Positions 1 to 7,163 of a stretch of DNA of 9,336 nucleotides are shown here, piece by piece. Below the pieces are notes generated by a model. The model made no database searches and was not told where the DNA came from. It saw nothing but the letters and a program-made list of their open reading frames with translations. How positions within the stretch are numbered: position 1 is the first letter of the stretch; every line of letters starts with the position of its first letter. The position numbers were made by a program, and so were the translations under genes. Origin of the DNA: an uncultured Fibrobacterota bacterium (GTDB lineage: Bacteria > Fibrobacterota > Chitinivibrionia > Chitinivibrionales > CAIOZP01); contig CAIOZP010000047.1 of the NCBI GenBank assembly GCA_903862805.1, positions 1 through 9,336 of the forward strand, in the 5' to 3' direction.

Positions 1-351
1 CTTCCTGATGCTTACACATACCAGACAGAAATCGGCGAAAGCCTCTCTGTTCTGAAGGATGTTGCAGAAGATAACGATATCGCTCTTCCGATCGGTGCTC
101 TTGAAGACCGTAAGGAACTCTTCAGCAAGCTGTCTGCCGAGATTTTCTACATTCGCAAGAATGTCAAGGAACTCAATGAGCAGATCAAGAAGTCTCACGA
201 CCTTTCGCTTGAAAAGAAGTGCAAGTATTTCTTCGAGGAAGTAAAGCCTCAGATGCAGCACATCCGCAAGCATGTCGACGAGCTTGAGACAATCATGCCC
301 GACGACCTGTGGCAGCTTCCGAAGTACCGCGAGATGCTGTTCATCATGTAA
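1..351 (+). CDS. glnN: Type III glutamine synthetase, C-terminal fragment
   Basis: Frame 1 is open from the window edge to a TAA at 349-351 and gives the last 116 residues of a protein whose start lies outside the window. The enzyme makes glutamine from glutamate, ammonia and ATP in the cytoplasm and is central to nitrogen assimilation. I recognise the type III family from its C-terminal tail: a charged helical stretch (IRKHVDELE at about residues 90-98), then PDDLW and the terminal LPKYREMLFIM. The upstream segment (YQTEIGESLSVL near residue 6, FYIRKNVKELNEQI near 50) also fits the helical C-terminal part of this family, whose members are about 700 residues long, much longer than type I enzymes. 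The catalytic core is outside the window, so activity cannot be judged. The gene converges with the giant gene and is followed by its own hairpin. No frameshift is visible in the part seen. Confidence 0.9.
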   Translation, partial: LPDAYTYQTEIGESLSVLKDVAEDNDIALPIGALEDRKELFSKLSAEIFYIRKNVKELNEQIKKSHDLSLEKKCKYFFEEVKPQMQHIRKHVDELETIMPDDLWQLPKYREMLFIM

Positions 352-383
352 CAGATTTCGTCTGGTAATATCTGTCCGAATGA

Positions 384-415
384 AAATGGCGGGAGTCGAA
401 AGATTCCCGCCATTT
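384..415 (+). terminator. Probable terminator of glnN
   Basis: A perfect 11-bp inverted repeat (AAATGGCGGGA at 384-394, TCCCGCCATTT at 405-415) encloses a 10-base loop, 32 bases after the glnN stop. The GC-rich stem ends in TTT, followed by CTCATTGTTG, so the U tract is only moderate. On the other strand the hairpin ends in TTT and then runs into CATTC. Position and stem strength support a factor-independent terminator; the weak U tract leaves some doubt. Confidence 0.7.
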
Positions 416-488
416 CTCATTGTTGTTCGTGTCGCGATGAAGGCCGATTCGCAACTCGCATCTGCCGACGAAGATGACTCTCCAAAAT

Positions 489-520
489 AACAAAGGGGAA
501 GTTCGCACCTCCCCTTTGTT
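489..520 (-). terminator. Probable terminator of the giant surface-protein gene, possibly bidirectional
   Basis: A perfect 11-bp inverted repeat (AACAAAGGGGA at 489-499, TCCCCTTTGTT at 510-520) has a 10-base loop. It starts 23 bases beyond the stop codon of the minus-strand gene that ends at 544. Read on the minus strand, the stem is followed by ATTTTGGAG; read on the plus strand it is followed by TGTCG. It therefore lies correctly for the minus-strand gene and could also serve as a backup stop for read-through from glnN. Confidence 0.75.
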
Positions 521-543
521 TGTCGAAAGATTCAAATTTAAAA

Positions 544-3500
544 CTATTTTGCTACAATAACCACCGTCGTTGCGACCTTGCTGATTCCTCCGGATATGAC
601 CAGTTTGACGCGGTACATACCAGGCGACACAGGTTTGCCGGAACTGTTGTGGCCGTTCCAGAAGAATGTAATATGCTGCTGAACCTCGCTACCGTAGTAG
701 GTGTCGTTCTGCCACGATGCCGGAATGATGTCGGACGACGTTAGAGAATAGACAAGGTTTCCGATTCCATCGTTGACAAGGAATCTGCCGGAGCATGATC
801 CAACACTGATCTTTCCGTCTTCGACTGGAACCGTTATGCCTGCGCTGACGAGCGTTCCGCCGCTTTTGATGATCTTCTGCGACACTATAATCACATCAGA
901 TGAATCACCGAGGAAGCCTGACACTGATTTGGTGTCAGTTGAGACAACCATCGGATTCGGGCCTGACTTCACGACCATCGGAGCATCGTAAATAGTGACC
1001 GGGCACAGCCGATTATTCGCACGCGGCAGATTGTAGCTGAGGTCTTCAACCAGTTGCGCCATCGTGATGCTGAGGAAATCGTTACGGGTTAGCAGTGAGT
1101 CTTTGGCCATCACGAAGTTGGCACTGTCGTAACTCTGACTCAGGAACGACGCGCCGAGAAGTCTCGTCGAATCTCTCAGGGTGTCGATGCCGTTGAACCT
1201 GCTCAACACGAGCGTGTTCGGCGGAGTCTGGCCATCGCGGATGAACTGGTCGCCATTCGGCCCCGTGAACGGCTCGGACATTTTTATCGTGACTTCCTGC
1301 GCGCCACTCACCGCATCGGACGGACGGGCGTATGCTCGCCAGATAACCGGCCCTGCGCCATCACGACACTGGAGGGTATCGTAATTGGCAGCGAAGGAGT
1401 TCTCTTTGAAAATCAGCTGCGGGCTAAGTCCGGTCTGCGGATTGTCGGGTGCCGCGCCTTCGTCAAGAGTGAGAATGAATGCACTGGAGTCGGCTTTTGA
1501 CGGAGCCACTTTAAGAACTGCCAATGGAAGATTGGAGATTGTATCGCGCACGGTAATATCGCTTGGCGAAAGCTCTCCGAAGTAGGCTGCCGGTCTGTCG
1601 AATGTCACCTCAATTGTGTCGAGAAGACCGTTGCCGTTATTGTCTCGGGTAATTGCCGACAGAAGTGTCGCCGGTCTTGGAATTATCCGCACCGAAGCCG
1701 AGTCGGAAATAGTCTTGTCGCCACTCAAATAGGCGGTAAGAATTCCGGAACATGACGTGTCGATCTGCGGATTGATGTAGTAGATTCGCGAAGCGGAGAC
1801 GCTCGGAATCTGAACCGCAAGTTTGGCATCAGGCATCCAGTCGGATGCGACAAATCCGATATAGTTGCCGTAAAGGTCGTAGCCACGGGAGGTAAGCTGA
1901 ATGTGAGTCCCAAACGGAATCAGAATTACACCGGTGTCTTTGGGAACGCCGTTTATGTCGGCTATTACAAGTCTTGCTATAACACCGGGTTTGATATTTA
2001 CAATGGTCGTATCGCTAAGATTGTTCTTCCACGCGATGTCGCTGACTGTTGAAACCACGGAGGTTCCAGCGCTGTCAACACGATAGAGAATCATCTGAAC
2101 CTGCGCAACTCCGTCGATGAATGTCACGTTCTTGAGAGTGCTGCCGAAAGGAACGGTGTCCTTGCCGATTATGAAAACAGGAACCAGCGTATCGCCCTTG
2201 GCGGTGATAACAATGTCGCTCGTGAACAGATCGGACAGTTTCACATCAGCAATGGTGATACCGGGAATTACTCCGGCGATGTTGCTGAGTACAAGCTTGC
2301 CGTCGATAATTTGACCTGCAATAAGGCTGCTGTCGGGTGTGAGAATATCAAGTGTAAGCTTCGTCGGATCGCCAATCGTGAACACCGCAGGAATCGTGTC
2401 GGGAACAGTGACGCCGTTGTTCATCGAAATCATTATGTGGCCCTGACCGGTCGAATCGGGCGTGAAAATCCAGTGAGGCTGACGCGAAGGTGCCGTCGGC
2501 GTGGCACGAAGTGAACCATCAAGCGCCCAGTCAACAGCCACAATTTCCCACTTCTTCGTGTCGGATCTCAGGCCTTCGGCATAAAGCGTAACGATGTCGC
2601 TCGTGGAAGCTTTGAGCGTGTCGGTAATCGGAAGCATCAGGCTGTCGTCAATCCTGAGACTGAGATAATAATACTTGAGAATATTGACGACGCATGTGTC
2701 TCTGCTCTTAACAAGACCGGCAATGCCGGAGCCAAGCGAAAGCTTTGTTATACCGTCGCTGACACGATAGACAAATCCCTGACCGATCGAGATTGATCCG
2801 TTTTCGGCCCGTGCAAGCGTCGTATCAAAAATGTTCCATGTATTGTCTGTTGATGGATCGACATAGTTGCCGAACCTGTCACGAAGCACCGCATAAACCA
2901 GACCGATGGTATCCTTTGGAGTCAGCACCAATGTATCGAGCGGTGCATCGAAGTTCGGGCTGAAACTCTTATCGGGATTTGCTTCGATCACGACATGATC
3001 AACCTTTCCGGCCACTGAAATCAGACGCACAGGGTCGGCCTTTATCGATCCAACGGCAACAATAACCGCGTCGGTTGCAAATGCTCTTGTGGTTGTGATG
3101 CCGCTTTCGGAACCGATAATCGATGTAAGCGTGAATATCGAAGAAGCGCTGTCGCTCCAGTGATAGCTGGTATCGGGATATACGGGAATTTCGTTGCCGT
3201 TCAGGTCGAAGAGTTTGGCAGTCATGCCGAGAGTGTCTCCGGCGACAATTGTATCGAGAGTACCGGAGAGCTGCTTCGTTCCGGTCGCGTCAAAAATGAC
3301 TACACTCGCAACATTGCCCGGCAGGAACACCGCGTTGATTGTATCGGGAACCGCGCTGCCAAGTGTGATCCAGATCCGGCCGCTGCCGGTATTGACCGGA
3401 GAAACCGTCCAGAGATTCGCACTCGCCGGTGGAGTGGTGGTGGTTTTCAGTGTCGAATCTATATGCCAGGTAACTGCGACCGGCACCCAAAGTCCATTGT

Positions 3501-6500
3501 CGGTGCGCTTGCCCCAGGCAATAAGGTCGGTGCTTGATCCATTCTGTACCGTAATCGAGTTCAGCTGATTACCGCTTGCATCTTCGATTCGCAGCGAGTC
3601 GTAATAAGCCGACAATATCACAACCTGCACAGAGTCCACAAACCCGTTTTGCGAAGCGAGGACATAAGTGGAAGCATCGTCAAATGCAATTCGGGTAATA
3701 ACACCTTCGCCAACAAGCTTGTTGCCACCCGCCACCGTTGCCACCTGATCGTCTCTTGATACCCATCCGGCACTTGTAGCAAAATCCACAAAGTTGTCAA
3801 ACTTGTCGCGAAGCACCGCAAAAACAGATGACCTCGCGATATTTCCGGGAATGGTTACGGTTGACACTTCATTTGCAGTGGCCTTTAGAGTCAATGGATC
3901 AGTCGCCGACTCGATTGAAATCTTTGCAACCGGCCCTGCTTTTACATAAATAGCCGCGGTATCTGCCGCGGTGAATCCCGGAATATAAGCGTCCACAGTC
4001 ATGATTCTTCCCGCAACTGTTGATGTTGCGCCGTTACCAGCACCGTTTGCACTCTTCAGGCTTCCGGTTCCACCGAGCGCCCAGAAAATCGAAGCAGCAT
4101 TGGCTCCACCCAAGCGATATGTTGACAAAAGCACACCGCGTGAGTCATAGACATTTGCCCAAAGAGCAGCGGTGTCGCCCGCAACTATTGTATCGGGATT
4201 TGCAATATTGCCGTAAGGGTTGCTTGCCGTCGTATCGGTCGGTGTATGCACCAGAACCAGTTTCGACGGGTTACCCGGCAATACAATAACCGTGATCGAC
4301 GTGCTGAGACTTCCCTGCACGGCACTCAGCGTTCCGGTTCCGGGTTTGACTGGTAAGATAACCATGTTTGTCCCGAAACCAAGATTTGCGTTGGCCATAA
4401 GACCGCCGGTGATGTTCCATGTACCTCCGACTTCGATCCATTGTTTAGTATCGGAACGAAGCCCCATAAGCACGCAGGTCGTGTCAATGTCATCCGTCAT
4501 CCGAACCGTATCGACTCTCGTGAGGTGACCATTGTTTACCGCGATATAAATGGAATCGATGTCGTATGGATCGGTAATAATCACAGCCGTGTCGGAGAAT
4601 CCGTAGGCATTTGCACGCAGCACGGTGGTTCCCGATATTTTGCTGCCCTTTGTGAGCTTTGCGGAACTGTCGGCTTGAACCGCAACAGAGGCAACCGTCG
4701 AATCATCCACGCGCCATGTCGCAAGCGCGGGCGAAATCCAGTTGCCGATGGAATCACGTAAAATCCCCCAGACGGTATCAGTCGAAACACTGGCCTGAAT
4801 TTCTATCGGATCAATTGGTGTCTTTGCATTTTCATTAGCCAAGGTTCTCACACCATTTTTCTCAATCGTCAGGCTCATTACTTTGCCGGGAATAACAACA
4901 AACCGCGCTTCTGCCGTGAGTTTTGTCCCCGCTGTGGTGGTATAAGACGATGTAACTCTTATCGTATGCCAGGCCTTGAGCGCCGTGATATTCATCGACG
5001 AGCCGGTGATGGTCGTTGCAGCAAGAGCCGGATCAACCAGACCGGTTGTCAGGTCAGTCACGGTCCATGTAAAGGCTGCCGATGTATTCTCGAATGACGG
5101 CATCCACGTTGTATCTACAAAGAGCTTTGCGAAGATATTTGCAGGTGTTCCAGCGGTAAGAGTATCTGTCAACGGTGGGTTTTTGTACTTTTTGATGCCT
5201 GTTTTAGGATTTCCTGCGGCCGCAAAGAGGCCGATACTATCGGGTGCTGCCACGACATAAGCCATTGCGGAGGCGGTGTCGCGGTCGTCAATTGGATGTG
5301 TCCATTTAACGGAGACAATATCGAGCTGACGAGCCTGAACATTGCCATTCAGTTTTGTCGCATTTACTGGAGGGATTACAATTGAGAAGCTGGTCTGAGA
5401 CAGGTAAACGTATTGATTCCCGACCTTGGTTGGTTTTGTGAAGAGCACCCTCTCGCTGTCTCCTGCCAGTGTCTTCACTATTGCCCAGCTTGATTCAGGT
5501 GCCCAAGGGTCGTAGTTGGTAAGGCGCAGATAAAAACCGTTATCGGTGGATGAAAGTGTATCGGCGCGTGTTGTGTTTAGATGGAGGATTTCGAGTTTGC
5601 TGTATGGACGACAATTGTAACAGCTGTCGGAATTAACCAATCCGCTGACACTGAGGGTGAATGAGAAGCTGAGTGTTGTATCAGATGTCCCGTCAGAAGT
5701 TTTGTATTTCGCCATGACGCTAATGCTGTTTGCATTGGGTTGCAGTGGAATAATATCAGCCGTAGCGACTTGCCAAACGCCGGGAGACACGCTTGTTGAT
5801 GCGATAACCCGAACAGTGTCTTTTAATGTGTCGTTAGAAACATAGCCACTGGTACTATCGAAGACAAAAGGCTTGATAATGTTTTTTACAATTCCCTTTA
5901 CAACTGCAGCAAGTGTATCTGTCTTGCCGGTCGGGATAACAACCGTACTACCGTTAGTAGCATTGTCCAAGTTAGTCAACGCAGTTCCGCCAGCACTACC
6001 GAGAAAAATGCCATAAACCGGAATACCGTTTGCGACTAGCGTGTTTACCTGTGCTGCCGTGTAGCTCGGAGATGGCTGACCATCAGAAATAAATATAATT
6101 GCTTTGGATTTATGCGGGCTGGTTGTACTACTGGTAAGCCATTTGATTGCCGTATCGATTGGATCCTTATAGTTTGTTCCTTGTCCGGATGAATTCATAT
6201 CGGCTGCCAGATGTGAAACAGCTGTATCAAGTATTGGTTTATGTGTCGAGGCATCAACCATAGACTGAACATGACCATAAAGAAATCCTGCTGGAGCTGT
6301 GGTAAGAACTGTAGTTCCGAAGCCGATCAAACCAGCATACGACCCTTTCAGGCTGTCTTCTTGATATTTGAAACCAGCTTGCAGTGCCGGTGCTCTCATT
6401 CCGTTTGGATCACTGCCTGTAGATCCGGTCATACTTCCAGACATATCCACTATGTAAACAATGTCTGGCAATCCCGAGTTTACGACCTTATCTGCCAGGC

Positions 6501-6711
6501 AAAGCCTCAACCCATCCTTCCCTATCCTCGTCACAGTCTGCGGAACCACTATCGTCGTATCCTGCCAGAGCGACGGCGTAATACACTTGAGATTGCCGTT
6601 ACAACTATCCCACAAATACGTACACAAACTGTCACCAGTCTGCGCCGCCACCGGAAGAAAACAAAAGGCCATCATCACAATGACCGCGCGGATTCCTGCT
6701 TTTACTGACAT
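544..6711 (-). CDS. Giant secreted VWA/Ig-like repeat protein with FlgD-like C-terminal domain
   Basis: An uninterrupted frame of 2055 residues, not assignable to a named gene. The start at 6711 is chosen because GAGGGGG lies 5 bases upstream and the product then begins directly with a signal peptide: K4/R8, a hydrophobic core, and VAA before Q24. An ATG at 6738, nine codons upstream, has no ribosome binding site. After a short segment with Cys 30, 37, 43 and 71 comes a VWA domain (about 83-281) with the metal-site residues D89-x-S91-x-S93, T179 and D210. Residues 282-490 are beta-rich and unassigned (C364-x-x-C367). About eleven Ig-like modules follow (491-1680), then an EF-hand-like loop (1690-1701), a Big-like stretch to about 1910, and a C-terminal domain with GPNP and W-x-G-x-N-x-x-G-x-x-V-x-P-G-x-Y. 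That ending resembles FlgD-like or type IX sorting domains. Likely role is an extracellular or surface-bound adhesin or matrix protein (inference). The gene is transcribed alone, convergent with glnN and divergent from smc. Confidence 0.88.
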   Translation of the reverse strand: MSVKAGIRAVIVMMAFCFLPVAAQTGDSLCTYLWDSCNGNLKCITPSLWQDTTIVVPQTVTRIGKDGLRLCLADKVVNSGLPDIVYIVDMSGSMTGSTGSDPNGMRAPALQAGFKYQEDSLKGSYAGLIGFGTTVLTTAPAGFLYGHVQSMVDASTHKPILDTAVSHLAADMNSSGQGTNYKDPIDTAIKWLTSSTTSPHKSKAIIFISDGQPSPSYTAAQVNTLVANGIPVYGIFLGSAGGTALTNLDNATNGSTVVIPTGKTDTLAAVVKGIVKNIIKPFVFDSTSGYVSNDTLKDTVRVIASTSVSPGVWQVATADIIPLQPNANSISVMAKYKTSDGTSDTTLSFSFTLSVSGLVNSDSCYNCRPYSKLEILHLNTTRADTLSSTDNGFYLRLTNYDPWAPESSWAIVKTLAGDSERVLFTKPTKVGNQYVYLSQTSFSIVIPPVNATKLNGNVQARQLDIVSVKWTHPIDDRDTASAMAYVVAAPDSIGLFAAAGNPKTGIKKYKNPPLTDTLTAGTPANIFAKLFVDTTWMPSFENTSAAFTWTVTDLTTGLVDPALAATTITGSSMNITALKAWHTIRVTSSYTTTAGTKLTAEARFVVIPGKVMSLTIEKNGVRTLANENAKTPIDPIEIQASVSTDTVWGILRDSIGNWISPALATWRVDDSTVASVAVQADSSAKLTKGSKISGTTVLRANAYGFSDTAVIITDPYDIDSIYIAVNNGHLTRVDTVRMTDDIDTTCVLMGLRSDTKQWIEVGGTWNITGGLMANANLGFGTNMVILPVKPGTGTLSAVQGSLSTSITVIVLPGNPSKLVLVHTPTDTTASNPYGNIANPDTIVAGDTAALWANVYDSRGVLLSTYRLGGANAASIFWALGGTGSLKSANGAGNGATSTVAGRIMTVDAYIPGFTAADTAAIYVKAGPVAKISIESATDPLTLKATANEVSTVTIPGNIARSSVFAVLRDKFDNFVDFATSAGWVSRDDQVATVAGGNKLVGEGVITRIAFDDASTYVLASQNGFVDSVQVVILSAYYDSLRIEDASGNQLNSITVQNGSSTDLIAWGKRTDNGLWVPVAVTWHIDSTLKTTTTPPASANLWTVSPVNTGSGRIWITLGSAVPDTINAVFLPGNVASVVIFDATGTKQLSGTLDTIVAGDTLGMTAKLFDLNGNEIPVYPDTSYHWSDSASSIFTLTSIIGSESGITTTRAFATDAVIVAVGSIKADPVRLISVAGKVDHVVIEANPDKSFSPNFDAPLDTLVLTPKDTIGLVYAVLRDRFGNYVDPSTDNTWNIFDTTLARAENGSISIGQGFVYRVSDGITKLSLGSGIAGLVKSRDTCVVNILKYYYLSLRIDDSLMLPITDTLKASTSDIVTLYAEGLRSDTKKWEIVAVDWALDGSLRATPTAPSRQPHWIFTPDSTGQGHIMISMNNGVTVPDTIPAVFTIGDPTKLTLDILTPDSSLIAGQIIDGKLVLSNIAGVIPGITIADVKLSDLFTSDIVITAKGDTLVPVFIIGKDTVPFGSTLKNVTFIDGVAQVQMILYRVDSAGTSVVSTVSDIAWKNNLSDTTIVNIKPGVIARLVIADINGVPKDTGVILIPFGTHIQLTSRGYDLYGNYIGFVASDWMPDAKLAVQIPSVSASRIYYINPQIDTSCSGILTAYLSGDKTISDSASVRIIPRPATLLSAITRDNNGNGLLDTIEVTFDRPAAYFGELSPSDITVRDTISNLPLAVLKVAPSKADSSAFILTLDEGAAPDNPQTGLSPQLIFKENSFAANYDTLQCRDGAGPVIWRAYARPSDAVSGAQEVTIKMSEPFTGPNGDQFIRDGQTPPNTLVLSRFNGIDTLRDSTRLLGASFLSQSYDSANFVMAKDSLLTRNDFLSITMAQLVEDLSYNLPRANNRLCPVTIYDAPMVVKSGPNPMVVSTDTKSVSGFLGDSSDVIIVSQKIIKSGGTLVSAGITVPVEDGKISVGSCSGRFLVNDGIGNLVYSLTSSDIIPASWQNDTYYGSEVQQHITFFWNGHNSSGKPVSPGMYRVKLVISGGISKVATTVVIVAK
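1609..1644 (-). other. EF-hand-like calcium-binding loop in the giant protein
   Basis: The codons spell DNNGNGLLDTIE (residues 1690-1701). This matches a canonical 12-residue EF-hand loop: D at 1, N at 3, N at 5, G at 6, hydrophobic L at 8, D at 9, E at 12. It sits at the start of a beta-rich segment just after the last Ig-like module. Loops of this type often bind calcium in secreted bacterial proteins; binding here is inferred from sequence only. Confidence 0.6.
1672..5241 (-). repeat. Array of about eleven Ig-like modules in B-C-A order inside the giant gene
   Basis: Residues about 491-1680 of the giant protein read as diverged beta-sandwich modules of about 95-130 residues in three types. 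Type C carries LRD-x-x-G/D-N-aromatic followed by W; its key Asp falls at residues 653, 969, 1278 and (weaker, GYDLYGNY) 1612. Type A carries G-L/K-R-S/T-D-x-x-x-W at 750-758, 1067-1075 and 1380-1388, followed in copies 2 and 3 by PDTIxAVF. Type B often has DT-hydrophobic-hydrophobic-AG near its start and ends in a PG or AG turn leading into type C (for example VIPGKV, VKAGPV, SVAGKV, IKPGVI). The order is B-C-A, B-C-A, B-C-A, B-C, so the period is roughly 310-340 residues. Boundaries were set by eye from these motifs and are approximate. Confidence 0.7.
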
Positions 6712-6716
6712 ATATG

Positions 6717-6723
6717 CCCCCTC
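6717..6723 (-). promoter_or_regulatory. Ribosome binding site that fixes the giant gene start at 6711
   Basis: On the minus strand GAGGGGG lies 5 bases before the ATG at 6711-6709. The alternative ATG at 6738-6736 has no purine-rich tract in front of it, and its use would put nine extra, partly charged residues ahead of the signal peptide. This site therefore decides the start. Confidence 0.65.
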
Positions 6724-6797
6724 GCCCTTCTGTACCATACTGTTGCAACAATCGTCGCAGTTGTCTAAAGTTAAGTTCAGACAAGCGCCCCTAACGG

Positions 6798-6827
6798 AAG
6801 ATTTTCTTCCCTTTCTCCGAAAATCTT
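6798..6827 (-). other. Hairpin in the probable leader of the giant gene
   Basis: A perfect 9-bp inverted repeat (AAGATTTTC at 6798-6806, GAAAATCTT at 6819-6827) has a 12-base pyrimidine-rich loop on the plus strand. It lies 87 bases before the giant gene start. On the minus strand a T7 run precedes it rather than follows it, so it is not a standard terminator for that strand; on the plus strand A's follow it. It may shape or stabilise the leader RNA; the function is unknown. Confidence 0.4.
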
Positions 6828-7022
6828 AAAAAAAGGCAATTTAAGGTATTCTAATGGATACATTTAAAGAAAACCATCCGAAAGAAATCCCCCTGCGGCG
6901 GTTGAATTATCCCTGACAACGACACTTGGGCAAATGGCAAATCATCATCCTTAATTACTTCCTGAAAAAAATATTGAGCTAACAAGCCGGTTTCCCCGAA
7001 TGTGGACAACTTGCCGACTTTC

Positions 7023-7064
7023 TTGCCGCCCTTGCTTGACGGCCTTTACAATATGTTGTATCTT
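7023..7064 (+). promoter_or_regulatory. Putative sigma-70-like promoter(s) of smc
   Basis: Two overlapping candidates read toward smc. The first is TTGACG (7036-7041), a 17-base spacer, then TATCTT (7059-7064). The second is TTGCCG (7023-7028), an 18-base spacer, then TACAAT (7047-7052). Both lie about 100-140 bases before the smc ATG. The first has the better -35 and ideal spacing, the second the better -10. An inverted repeat TACAA-N4-TTGTA (7047-7060) overlaps both. Promoter rules in this lineage may differ from the sigma-70 consensus. Confidence 0.45.
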
Positions 7065-7152
7065 CCTCCCTGATCGATGCCGACATCTTGGGTCTTGCCC
7101 ATAAAAAAGCGGATTAGGCGAATTTCCGGCAGATTGCTGGAAAAGCAAAAGC

Positions 7153-7160
7153 AAAGGTGG
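7153..7160 (+). promoter_or_regulatory. Ribosome binding site of smc
   Basis: AAAGGTGG ends 3 bases before the ATG at 7164. Pairing through the GGTG part of the anti-Shine-Dalgarno sequence makes this short spacing normal. It supports the 7164 start over an in-frame ATG at 7077 that has only pyrimidine-rich sequence before it. Confidence 0.6.
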
Positions 7161-7163
7161 TTT

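Larger units (their letters stand above)
6712..7163. other. Divergent intergenic region between the giant gene and smc, no gene seen
   Basis: This 452-base stretch separates two divergently transcribed genes. It is AT-rich in places (an A7 run at 6828-6834, another near 6965-6971) and carries the control signals listed separately. Short frames in it have no ribosome binding site and read as low-quality protein, so I call no gene. Additional weak marks are a minus-strand TTGCCC-16-GATAAT pair (6906-6933) and a minus-strand TAGAAT (6848-6853). Either could be part of the promoter of the giant gene, but neither is convincing. A TTGTCT/AGACAA inverted repeat lies at 6761-6784 and a perfect 10-bp palindrome TGTTGCAACA at 6741-6750. 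Confidence 0.7.

Noticed and set aside
352..374. Small inverted repeats right after the glnN stop (CAGA/TCTG and CAGAT/ATCTG)
   Set aside because: Stems are only 4-5 bp and compete with each other; the 11-bp hairpin just downstream explains termination better.
3160..3568. Plus-strand frames of 124-125 codons inside the giant gene
   Set aside because: They are opposite-strand shadows of the Ig-like array, whose motifs recur in the minus frame; two overlapping frames on the same strand cannot both be genes and neither has a start signal.
6612..6711. Possible lipoprotein signal (Cys at residue 17 of the giant protein)
   Set aside because: The Cys lies inside the hydrophobic core with Phe directly before it, which does not fit a lipobox; VAA before Q24 is a better signal peptidase I site.
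6736..6738. Upstream ATG as the start of the giant gene
   Set aside because: No ribosome binding site precedes it, and the ATG at 6711 has one and gives a standard signal peptide.
6241..6829. Plus-strand frames of 155 and 122 codons antisense to the start of the giant gene
   Set aside because: They overlap a clearly coding minus-strand region with a signal peptide and VWA motif, have no ribosome binding site and show no recognisable protein features.
6951..7154. A 67-codon minus-strand frame in the intergenic region
   Set aside because: Its sequence reads as non-protein-like, it overlaps the smc promoter and ribosome binding site, and it has no ribosome binding site of its own.
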